Positions 35,101-47,100 of a DNA stretch of 64,000 nucleotides are shown piece by piece (the stretch's first letter is position 1; every line of letters begins with the position of its first letter). The notes beneath the pieces were generated by a model, which worked only from the letters and a program-made list of their open reading frames with translations, did no database searches and was not told the origin of the DNA. Both the position numbers and the translations under genes were made by a program. The stretch is from Choristoneura fumiferana (lineage: Eukaryota > Arthropoda > Insecta > Lepidoptera > Tortricidae), in the NCBI RefSeq assembly GCF_025370935.1, contig NC_133485.1:8336734-8400733 (forward strand). The letters are read 5' to 3'.

Positions 35101-38100
35101 AACAAATGTATTTTTTTGCCATTTTTTTGCTAATCCTAATGAAGTTGTATAGATGGTATGGAAACCTTCGTGCGCGAGTCTGATTAGCACTTTGCTTAAG
35201 CCAAGCTTTGACATGAAAATATTGAGTCAAAGTCAAAATGTCTTTATTCAATTTAGATTGTAACAAGCACTTATGAATGTCAAAAAAATCTACCACCGGT
35301 TCGAAAAAACCTTGTTGAGAAGAGTCTGGCAATAAACCTAGGTATATTTTGAAAACAGATTTACAATCAGATTTTAGTGATATCTATACTTCACAAGTAT
35401 TTAGCACAACTACATATTTAAAACAGTTCTCAATTCGCTATTTGGAGTAAGCACTCGCCAATGCGGATCGGAATTATTTCCAAATTTCCCTATCCATGAT
35501 ATAATTATTAATTTTAATAATACGCCTTATATATTAATGTCTTCTTGACAATAGATTTAAATTTTGTGTCTGTTTCCGAGTCTTGGGAAACTTCTATAAC
35601 TTCATACGGTTTACCCGTTTTCGCCATATACATAGCCAGGTACCATTTCTTAGGTGTGTATAAAAAAATGTGTATAGGGGGTTATTAAAAACCTGTACTA
35701 TACTTTAAACCACATTAGGGTTACTAATTACTAATATGATCCAAGTAGAAAAATACTGTGATTCGAAAAAAAAAAGTTTTGCATGGAAGTGGAGTCGCAA
35801 GAAGACTTTCTAATTTCGATGTTTTCCCACTTATATCGTATTAGTAATCAGTAGCCTAATATGGGTTACAGTATAGTACAGGATTTTTTTTATCAACCTG
35901 TAGGTATATTGAAATTTACTGTTCTCATTTTAATTAAAGCAATGTAATACTGCAATGTTATATTTATAGCACGCGTACATGTAGGTATAGCCGAGGAAAC
36001 TGAATCACGTACTGGTACTGGGGTGGAACCGTTGTACTACCAATGTTATGTTGACATCCCATACATTTTGTCAAAGAAATCATAGCGAAATAGATCACGA
36101 AAAGGTTTCACATTGGATTTAGTTTCCATGACTGTCTATGAGAAATACGGCTATTGTGGTCTTGCCCTCCGCAATTGTCAGACCAAAACATGTTTTTTTT
36201 TATATATACTATCAAATTATGTGTTCGTAGAACAGTTTAAACGGTCCACACGCAGCGACGGCTAGCGCGTACACTGAGGCAACTGCCAGTTACACTGGAC
36301 TTCCCCGGCCCCGCGACAATATCGGTGCCGCGTATAGTGGTGCATGTCGGTTGCCTCAGTATACGTTGTACCGATTAGCAAAACGGTGTTAGATGCATTC
36401 ATATACGTCACTTTATTTCCAAAACTAATAGGAATATCCGTGCAAATTTTTTGTGGTAGGTAAATAAGGAAATATTAATCACAAAATTGCAAAAAACTAA
36501 AAATCAGAAATTTGTCACTTGTACCAGTATACGTAGGAGGTATCGATACGTGGTACTAGAAATGAACAAAAGAGAACGACCCTCTACCTATAGGTAGTGC
36601 CACGAGAGTTGAAGTGAATGATTACACACACAGCTGCAAAAATAACTGATTGCACATAAGAATGAATGAAATGACTGATTGAATTTGAATTGAATTTGAA
36701 AATCACAAAATCCTGCTGTCATTCATTACACATGTTCTTGTATGCGTGAATGTAAATCTGGTGGCACTAGGTACTAACATATACCACCAATTTAGAAAAA
36801 AAAATTACTTGCTGTCGCCACACACGATGATTGGCATGGAGGCGTTGAAATCAATTCTTGTCAGTTTCTTATTCTTCTTAGAGACTACCGCTTGAGCGCA
36901 GATTGGGCGGTACTTGTTTACGTTCAAATCGAAGACATACACCTGGACAAGGAAATGTATTTTTATACTAGTAGAGACACTTACTGTTAACGTTTGCACC
37001 TGATATCACACCAAAGTATTGAAGATTATTTTGCAATAAAAAAATGGGAGGTATTTTGTTGCATAACGTTTTGAAATGTCGAAAATTGTTTGGTCGAAAT
37101 TGTTTTTCATAATATTTTTTGGCCGGAAAATTGTCTAGTACTTTTAACATTTGTATGGTATACTTAACATTGTTTTGTCGAATGTATTATTACGTACCTA
37201 TAAAATTATTATTCCGAATATTGGCACTACTAATTTTATATCTGGAAAACAAATACATACCTATTCATATTATTATGAAGGAAGTCGAAGGAGCTCCGCG
37301 CGGAGCTCCTATTCCGCCTAGTTTGACACAATACTAACCTAACCAACCTATAGTTGAGCAATCATGTTACCTATATTGCGGGGGGTTACGTCCCCCGAGC
37401 CCCCTTGCGGGGGCTCCACCCCCCCCCCCCGCCCCCATTCACTGTTCCGCCTATCCAAGTATCAAACATTCATTCTTTTATCTTTAAAAACTTTAAAGTA
37501 AGCTTAAACCATTAAGAAGATGTTAAAAAGGGTTGTTTTTTTTCCTTATACATAAGAAGAGCGAATCAAAGCTGTCGGTATTTTAATTTTAGGACGTTGA
37601 ATATTAGACTAAATAATAATTCGATCTAACCATATTATTATATATTATGGATTTAGCATTTTAGTAATTAAATTAAATATACTCGTATAATATCTAATAT
37701 ATATACCTACCTACTACTACTATACTTCACTACTACACTTTATACTACCTATACCTACTTTTATAATATGTATGCAAAGAATCTATGCAAAGAAAGAAGT
37801 GTGCCATACAATATTATATAAGTATCAAACAATTTCGACCAAAAAATTTTAGACCTTGCGAAGGGCACTCTATAAAAATAAATGCATAAAATAATCAATT
37901 TTAAATATCACAACTCAAAATCTTAGTGTATAGGTACCTGTACTCGTACATTTTTCAACAAAACCTCGAAAACGTCCAGACTTTTACTAAGATTATTTTG
38001 TATATTTGGTATTGCTGGCAACTGGCATTTATTGGAACGTATTTAAAAAAGTAAAATATTGTAATGGTAAAATATTTTGCTTTAGAAACGCTTTCTTTCC

Positions 38101-41100
38101 ATAGAGCAGCCATACAACTTGTGCGTATCGCGTTTGCATTGATACAAACGCGCGTCGACGGCGCATTTAGAAAACGAAGTGTGCAAAGCTGGTTGGTATC
38201 TACTTTCTACGTGTACGTACCTTCCCATCAGCAGTGCAAGCGGCGAACACGGTGCTCGAATACGGAGCCCACTTGACGTCACCCACCGGAGAACCCAGCT
38301 CGAACATAAAGAGGGGCTCGCTGCAGAGATAAAAGCAAATAAAGGCCTTGGTCGCAATTGTCGTTGATGTTAGGATAATGCTAAGAAAATGTTTATTCAT
38401 CATCATCATCATCCCAGCCTATATGCGTCCCACTGCTGGGCACAGGCCTCCTCTCAGAACAAGAGGGCTTGGGCCGTAGTTCCCACGCGGGCCCAGCGGG
38501 CAATGTTTATTACGTGGACTTATAAATAATAATTATTTTTTTAAAGATCTGAGGCAGATTTTTGGTTTGCACTGATTGTAGGTAGGTATTTAATAGTAAG
38601 GGTCTACGCTAGCTAGGCGCTTCTAGCGAGGCGTTAGGCGCGGGTGCGGTGCATGTAAAATCCGACGCACGTGACGCGCGCAGTTGCGCTGCTCATAGTT
38701 TTTTTTAACCCCCGACGCAAAAAGAGGGGTGTAATAAGTTTGACTGCTATGTGTGTCTGTCTGTCTGTGGCACCACAGCTCTTAAACGGGTGGACCGATT
38801 TGAATGCGGGTTTTTATTTGAAATCAGGTTTTCTAGCGAAGGTTCTTTTCTTAGACATGTTTCATCAAAATCGGTTCAGCCGTTATTGACATATATTGAT
38901 CCTCGCACATCTCTGGTGTGGAAACGCTGCTTTAGTTGTTGGTAATAATATATAGTGCCATGTTTAGTTAAAGCCATATTCTAACAACAACAAAAAAAAT
39001 TAGTTCCTAGGTAAAACAAAAAAATACCCACTCTCTTCCGTCTTCCCAGATCTTGATTCTCCAATCGCCCGAGCAGGACGCGTAGATGCTATTATTGAAG
39101 TAGTTGTAGTGTATCCTGTACACCGGCATGTGGTGCCCCTGCACAGAACGCACATAGTTCCGGTTGTACTTGAGGGAACACGTGTGTATCATGCCGTCTT
39201 CTGTGCCCACCATGAAGATCTCCGCTTTTTCCGGGTGGAAGCAGATGCAGCTGCCACAACCTTGAAAGCAGTTACTGGATATTGTAGTCAGTAACAGAAA
39301 TGGATGACGGCTATTAGCCTAAGCACGTCTCTACTGACTAGGTAAGAAGCATAATAATGTTGTTCAGATTTGGAGGCTAAGTCAAGAGCAAGGCAAACTG
39401 CCGTAGGTAGGGCAACCCTTGGCTTAGCGGTGATAAGTACTATTGGTAATTCGGTAAGACTGCGCTGCGTTATAATCTTACGCTGAGCTCAGAATGGTGA
39501 CATGCAAGTAGTTAAATCACTGCCAACAAAACAGAGCTGCCATCGATTTTATAGCTTAGATTTCCTCATACTGAGACTGTAAGGTAATAAAGTTAGGTAG
39601 GTACTTTATTATCTCATCACCGAGAAGCCAACCAAGGTGTGCCCTACCTAGCATCTTTTCTGGGAGCATTACAGTGATTTTCACGCCTCTGTCTAGCAGC
39701 ACTGATAGAAGCTAGGATACTTATAATCGTTTCGAGCTCTACAACAGCACATCCACTTTGCGAGGCGAGGTAAATGAAGCGTTTCTATTGGTCAATGAAA
39801 AACATATTCCTCGCAACATATCCGCGCACATCTCCGGCGGAAACGCTGCTTCATACTGCGAGTGAAGTTTTATTTAGTTTTTCGTAATGCAAACACTTCG
39901 GCAGCGATTTGAAATCTATTAGAAGTTTTAAACTTTCGCGATTTCCACTCATAACCATTACAGCACCCGGGACTTATCACGCTTACAAAATGAGTAGGTA
40001 ATAATTACCTCGTTCGACGTGAATAATTACCTAAGGGATACTATAATTATACAGCATCCCTTAGGTAATCAATAATTAATGTGATGCGAAAAGTCTTGTA
40101 GCCGGTGAAAATGATTGTATTCAGCAATAGGTAACTGAGCAACGGACGGGGTGCTGTGCTGATAATACCTATATTTAATAGTAAGAATAGCTTGAAACGA
40201 TCTAATGGACCAAAAAAAAGCTCATTCGACCAAACATTACTTTACAATAAGTATTCAACAATGCGAAAGGCTCCCATGAAAATTTGCATCCTACACCAAA
40301 GTGGGAACGTAAGCATCTTACTGTTAACAGCGAGCATGGTCCCATCAGGGCCGGGGATGGGCGGAACGCTGGAAGCGAGCGTGATGATGGTAGTGGCTTG
40401 TAACTCGCCAGGCATCACCGCCCACTGCACCACGCGGCCGTCTCCCGCGATCGAGAAGAATGACGCTTCGCCGTCCAGGAGACGGGGGCCCCAGCGGATC
40501 TGAACATCCAATTATCGTATAGTCTCTGCTAAATGGCTAAAATCCTTATCAGTTTCATACTGAATTTGGTTTGGTTCTCAAATGGCAAATGCGAGGGGCT
40601 TTACCCTTATCCTGAGGCCTAATTGTCTAACACACTTAGGGGCTTAGATTGAGGGGCTATTTCACCATCCATTGATTAGTGTTAACTGACGGTTAAATGT
40701 GATGCCGCCTCTATTTGTTTTGTTCAAATAGACGGAGACGGCATCAAATTTAACCGTGCAATAATTTTCAACAATAGACTAAAATAATTAAACTAATAGC
40801 AAACACGGGACATATCAGGACTTAAATATTGCTAAAATTAACTCGGAGACGTCTTTGAGATTTAAGAGTTGAGATTGATTATGGATTCTAGATAATATTT
40901 TGGTTGGTCAACTCACCTCCCAAACTATGTTGCTGTGCTTATCGCGTACGGAGTCCGATTTGTATTGGTAAGATGACTCCAAAGTCAATTGTGAGTTGTA
41001 AACGCAAACGTTGCCGTCGTAGCGTCCTATTATAATTAGGCCATAATTAAAATTCATCGTTAGTGTAATTAATGTATTAAACTAAAGGTACAAAGTTGCA

Positions 41101-44100
41101 GATATAGCTTTTACCCACGCAAACGAGGTACGGAGTTTCATGGTACACGTCGAGACAGATGAGCGGCGATTCGGTGACGACAGCATACTCTGGGAACGCT
41201 GGGTTTTTGATGCTGTACAGGCAGAGGCAACCCTCTTTTTGTTGAGCCGTGAAATCCACTAAAGCACATCGACAGAAAATAAGATGATTATTATTTTTGG
41301 AACGGTTTTGTCCGGGCACCGCTGCAGGGAAGAGGTCCTGAAAGACCTATTTTGGATCTTGGGATCAAAGGCCGACAAGAGATGGTCCAAGATCGTAAAA
41401 GCATGGCCTAGTCTGCTGTTGGAGGCCTAGACTTCGGGTCACTGCGCCCGGATAGCAAGTAAGTATTTTTAGTAACACATTATAGCACTTAGGTAAATAT
41501 CAAGTGTGCGAATGAAAGTCATTCATTATTTACTGCACCAGTCTAAGTTTTTTTTTTTTATACATAAACGATCGAAAATAACGTACATGATCCATAGGCT
41601 ACGGCGAACAAATCTTGGTAGTGCGGGTTCCACGCCACCTCGCAGACTGCATGCTTGCTCATCGGTTCATACTGGAACTTCCAGAGAGGCAGCAGCGAGC
41701 CCATACCCTCGCGGAACTCGTCAGACGGGTCGTCCCAGTAGCGGTAATCTTGCGCTGGGTATTTGTAAAAAAATAGGATTATTCACAAACTGCGCGCTGC
41801 TTCAATCGCATTGACATTTCTGTTGAAAATTTGATAGGTTAACTACTTACATTATTATTATTATACCGTTTGTCGAGAATTTAGGGTGAATGCATTCCGC
41901 AGAAGACTGAGCTGACAAGATAATCCTCGGAAAGGGTTTGGATGTAAAAATTAAATGTTTCATCAACGTCATCGTCATTTTTATTAAAATACACGGGTTA
42001 CTGATGTATTTATTTTTAGCCAACAATTTTCGCTCTTTTAGACTCCAAGTGCCGGCTAAGCACCAGCAGATGTTCCTGCACTCCGACTTCTGGCTGGAGA
42101 GCGTGGTCTTCCGTCGCTTTAGGGAACCAAGGATATAAATACATCCCTGAATAACTGTAATACTCTCATTTTCAATCGACAAATTAATAATTAGTCGAGG
42201 TATGCCTGGCCTGTTTCGAACCAATCCGTGGCTCCTTTTCAAGGTGAGCTCAAATGGAAAGCCAACCGTGAACTGCACGCCAGCGCATCTGGTTGTTCGG
42301 CTCTAGGCGCGGCCATCGGTGGCGAAACATGTCGGGCATACTTCAACTATTAATACGTGTGTGACCCATGTATCGAGTATTTTAATAATTATATCTACGT
42401 CTCACGGTAGTTTTAATTCAAAGATTATCTATCATCATCTGTTTTATAAGTTAGCTGACAGTATGTTATATCCAATAATATTTGTATGTTGCAAAGTTGT
42501 ACAGTCAAGGGCAAAGATATCGACACGGCCAAAGTTGCAAAAATATGTATACACGGCCTTAATGTTAAGTGCATAGAGTCGTGTATACATATTTTTGCAA
42601 CTTTGGCCGTGTCGATATCTTTGCCCTTGACTGTACTGTACTTTTTTCACTTCAGGTAAGTACATTCAAGACGACCTATTCTGCATTTTAGTTACAGTAA
42701 GTAAATATGCTTACTTGTTCACGCCTGTGAACTTAAAGATCTACATTGAAAAGACTTGCACTCAACCTAAAGTTGTTACCGATATCATCAAAGATGTTCT
42801 GATTGACAAGGCGCTCGAGTATGGCCCATGCCTCTCGGATGCGCTGCGCCAGCTGTTCATCGTGAATCTGCTGTGCTGATTTTACATGCTTCGCCGCTTT
42901 CTTCTTCATCTAAAACCACAAGAGATTGACATGTCGAAATTATCACAAAAGTTCAGAAATAATTACCTATTCTATGGAGTCGGTAAATTTAGAAGTTTCT
43001 TTTCCATCTAGAAATCTTTATTCTGATGTATAGGTCGAAACGTGCCTCATTCAAAGTCATTGGTCTGATCAAATTGTCTTTGCGTCTAAATTTTGAAATA
43101 CAAATCAGCTTACTCTTTTAGGTTTCTCGTCCTCCTTTTCCTTCATTTTCCGCGCGTAGTCTTCCTGGTAGAAGTCAAATATGATGCTCTGGAGAGCCGT
43201 GGCCGCGTAGTTTGCTCGAGCCGGGGGTATCGTCTGCGTGTCTACCGACTACAACATCCATGAAAGATTGCTTTGTAATATGAATGTGACTTTGTAGGTA
43301 TATTATTGAAAAAAAAAACAAATATACGCGCATGACTTGAAAAAAATGAGATATCTTTACCATTAAAGAATACAATACAATGACACCACCACAAATAGTA
43401 TTAAGCGATATAGAAAACAGGTGAGAGAGAAAATTACAGCTGCCCTCCCCCCTGAGATTCTAAAAAAGTTGCCAAATGTACCTAAAGCAACCAAATTAGT
43501 CCTAAGTCTTTGACGTGACTTGCTTGATCGATCATTCATGTACGTCGAAACCGAAACTCGCATGAATTCTCCAATTCCAATAAATACTTAACTACCTACT
43601 CGTACAATTCATACTTTTCTCATTCTCCCTCCATATCGAATTGCCCCCCTCTGGGCCATCGGCTGACGACGCCCTTGCCTGTAAGTAAGTCCTAAGCTCA
43701 TACTATGGTTCTCATTTGTTAATTAACCCTTTAGGAGGGACCATATTACCCCCTTTCAACTTCAAATATATTTTGTAACAGCTTGTAAGTACAGTAAATA
43801 GGTAAGTAATAAAATACTAGTAACAGACCCGACGAGGATTGTTGTAGGTGAGGGCGGCCCGCTCGCAGAAGTTGAACTGGTTGGCGAGTTTCTTGACTCG
43901 TGGTTTGATCTCCAGCTTTTCTTCTACCATTGGCGCGTCACCCGGCTCCTCTATGATTATAATCATCAAGTAAGTATTATTTGCATTCCGCAACTAAAAA
44001 GTTGCAAAGAAACAAAACCGCAACATGATCATTTACTTAGTTATCACCTTTCTCCTGAAAATTTATAATTCTGAAAAAAATCGGAAAATTAGTAATTTCC

Positions 44101-47100
44101 ATTTCTCATCACATTGGGAATGAGCTCTCCATCAATTAATTTTCTAACAACTGCACATCATCATTTACTCACAACTTCTAGTCACCTTTAAGCTCCACCT
44201 TTTTCAAATTAGGGCTACCTCTACGAATAATGGCTACTTTATGACAACCGCAGAAGGGTTTCGGCAGTTTCGAGGCTTAGGTACTTTCCCCCGTCTGCAT
44301 GATCGATAAGTTCGTATAGTACTAATCATAGAGTAATTACCAGCGGCTTCTGGTTCCTCGACCTGCTCGCCCTCTTGTTGTTCGTCGGTAACGCCTTCTC
44401 CCGGTTCCGCGTCTTCGGCAGCTGCTGGGGCCTTCTCTTCTTCAGGCTGCACATCCTCTATATTGTAGATGTTGTGAGGTTAATGTTAGAAATCTCATAT
44501 GAGCAGTTTAAAATTAATCTGCGTTAAATAAAATAGAAACCAGGAAAAAAGTTAGGTACAACTAAATGTCCTACAGTATATTAAGGCTTCATGAGCAATC
44601 TCATAACTTAAGAAATAAAGAAAATTCTCAAAACGTTAAAAAAATGTGAAATTGGTAAAGAGGTAAATACAATTAATGTGAGTTAATGAAGTTGGTTAAA
44701 AATGGACTAGTTTTATCTGTTTAGGTAGTTTAGTTTAGTGTTTATCTCAAGTAAAACCAGAATTATTAATCTAATCTAGCATCTAAGGCCAACTAACTAC
44801 TTAATGTCAATTTTTCATAAAAAAATTGCAAATGTAATATAAGAAACTACAGTTCCTAAATTCAAAGCGTACCTATCTATAGTACAAGCTTTTAATTTAG
44901 GAACCGCAACAGAGGTGTGTTTCTGGTTTGGAATCTTTTTTCTAGTCATCAATGGAGTCCTGTGTAAGTATTCCGAAATAAATAAAGAATTAAAGATTAT
45001 TATTTTACAATACGTAATCTTAAAAAATCTTTGATTTCTCTCTTACCTTCAGGCTTAGCTTCTTCAGGCGCCGGCTGCTCGGCCGGCTCTGGTTCCGGCT
45101 CCTCTTCTTCTTCTTCTTCGGCTTTGGACTTCTTGACTTTTGCTCGTTTCGGCCCCGCATCGTCAAAGCCAACCATACCTGGAAATTATCAATGATACTC
45201 GTAGCTTCTTATGTCATTCAAATAGACATGACCTAGTGTGTATTTCCACCACTGACAAGAAGATTATTTTTGCCATATACATAGGTAATATTGACCTACT
45301 TCAGGTGTTTTCTTAGGTAAGTACAGATTTTAAAGCCTTATTATGGTAATTCACCAATGAGTTATAACAAAAAGTAAAACCGACTCCAACAAAATAAAAA
45401 AAATAACTAAAAATGGAACCGACTACAAAACCCTTGGAAATATTTTTCTAGGTACCTACTAGCTCGAAGTCGGTGACTCAGCACGACCCAGCAGGAGGGA
45501 TTGAAACCCATATTATGTAGGTGAGGTAGACGACTATTGTTCCGCTCTTGCTGGCTCGTGCTGAGTCACCGACTTCTAGCTAGTAGGTACCTAGAAAAAT
45601 ATTTTCAAGGGTTTTGTAGTCGGTTCCATTTTTAATAATTTTTTTGGGTTTTACTTTTATGTTAAAATTTTTCTTTTTTTCTTACTTTTTAGTGATTCGT
45701 AGCCAAAATACCTACAGATCACAACGATTCCATTAAACCCAAACACGGCTTATCATAGTTACGTTGTTTTTTAACAGAGTTCCGTTGCCTACCTTCCGGC
45801 TTCAGCATCAGATCCGTTCGAAAGAATCATAATTTAAAGCTTCTTCTTAGTCACTTATCTAGGTATATTAACCATGATAGTTTATAGACGAGCGAGCATT
45901 ACTTAGCTTTGACGAGCTCCATTGCTCATCTACGGTCTTCTTCATCAGGTCCAGTTTAACAAATGATACTTTCAGAATGTAAATGCTTATCTTAGTGCTA
46001 TAAAATTTGAGGTTTGCCTTCGATTACCCTAGGACCCCATCATCAGATCTTGACTTGGTGACAATGGGACCACCTCAGAAGAGTACTCTTTCGAATAAAA
46101 AAATAATTTTGTAAAATCGGTCCACAATTTTATTGACTGAGTAATCGGTGAAAATACATTAAAAAAAATACAAAAATTGGAACATAGAACCTCCTCCTTT
46201 TTTGAAGTCGATTAAAAATCAAATGAAATGTTTAAATGATAGTGAATACTTGAAAAACTCTCTTTTTAAAAACCCCATTTGGTCTCTCCGAAACAAACTC
46301 TTTTTTCTGGTTTATGTAAGTACTTACCTACCTATTAATAGAAACCTACCTTCCCTAGAACTTTGAATTATTAAGTATTATTTTAAGTCTCACAAATACA
46401 AATACATGTTTTAAAGCGTGCATAAGCGAAAACGTTTTTATCCATGTTTTGTGCTCCATATACTTTTCGCCAATAATTAGCCTGTTTTATTCATGTTCAC
46501 CTTATTCATTCCTTTTTATAGCGGATTTCTAGTAGCTACGAGTATGAATAACTTACCGTAGCCAGCAGCGATTTGTGCTTTTGCTTCGTCTGAATCTTTA
46601 CGTATTGCAGTTCCCTGGTACACGTAAAGTGGATACGCTTTCCCAAAGGTGATTTTGGGCTTGATGACGAACAAATTCTTGCCGTAATGGTAAGCGACCT
46701 CATCTGGTTCCCATTGCGGGTTAATGGTCGTTAAAATACGACCAACATCCTCTTCTAGTTCCTATCGATGTTAAAATTTGTGAAATTAAAAAAATATTCT
46801 GTCCAGATATTGTAAATGTATCGTAATATATATTGTATCGTATACGAATTTTTTTTGAGAAACACGATATTTATTTATACAAAACTGAAGAGTCAATTTT
46901 TAGAAAATGTAAGTAAGTACTAACTATTCGCACAATTAAAAATTTCTGTGAAAATTTCAGTTAATTTAATTAACAATTTGTTTAAAACAAAGTTTATTCT
47001 ACTACTTACTGCGTCCGGAACTTCCTCCTGGTCGTCAGGCTTTATAAGTGTGCGTGGTTTGAGCCAGTCTAGTCCTTCGTCTTCCACTAAGTTGCCCTTC

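Larger units (their letters stand above)
34178..36550. mobile_element. 2.4-kb inverted-repeat element with repeated subterminal motif
   Basis: The left end 'cctcctacgtatactggtac' at about 34187 and the right end 'gtaccagtatacgtaggagg' at about 36520 are perfect inverted copies of about 25 bases (28 with one mismatch). Diverged copies of the same 'cacttgtaccagtatacg' motif occur internally at about 34430, 34588, 34620 and 36350. No transposase ORF was found, so it would be non-autonomous. Other repeats have inserted into it. Borders and target duplication are not settled. Confidence 0.6.
32874..36808. other. DNAI1 intron 15, with tRNA gene and several repeats
   Basis: At 3.9 kb this is the longest intron of the gene. 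It holds the tRNA-Thr gene (32960-33032), a SINE-like repeat with TATTG tail (33240-33370), a TIR element (34178-36550) and, inside that, a 'ggttccgtacccaaagggta' MITE (34886-35130) and a short repeat (35215-35345). Confidence 0.8.

Noticed and set aside
34892..35332. 146-aa minus-strand ORF
   Set aside because: It runs through two non-coding repeat families and has no domain.
41847..42278. 143-aa minus-strand ORF
   Set aside because: It runs through retroposon-like sequence in a DNAI1 intron; no recognised domain and it does not fit the gene's splice pattern.
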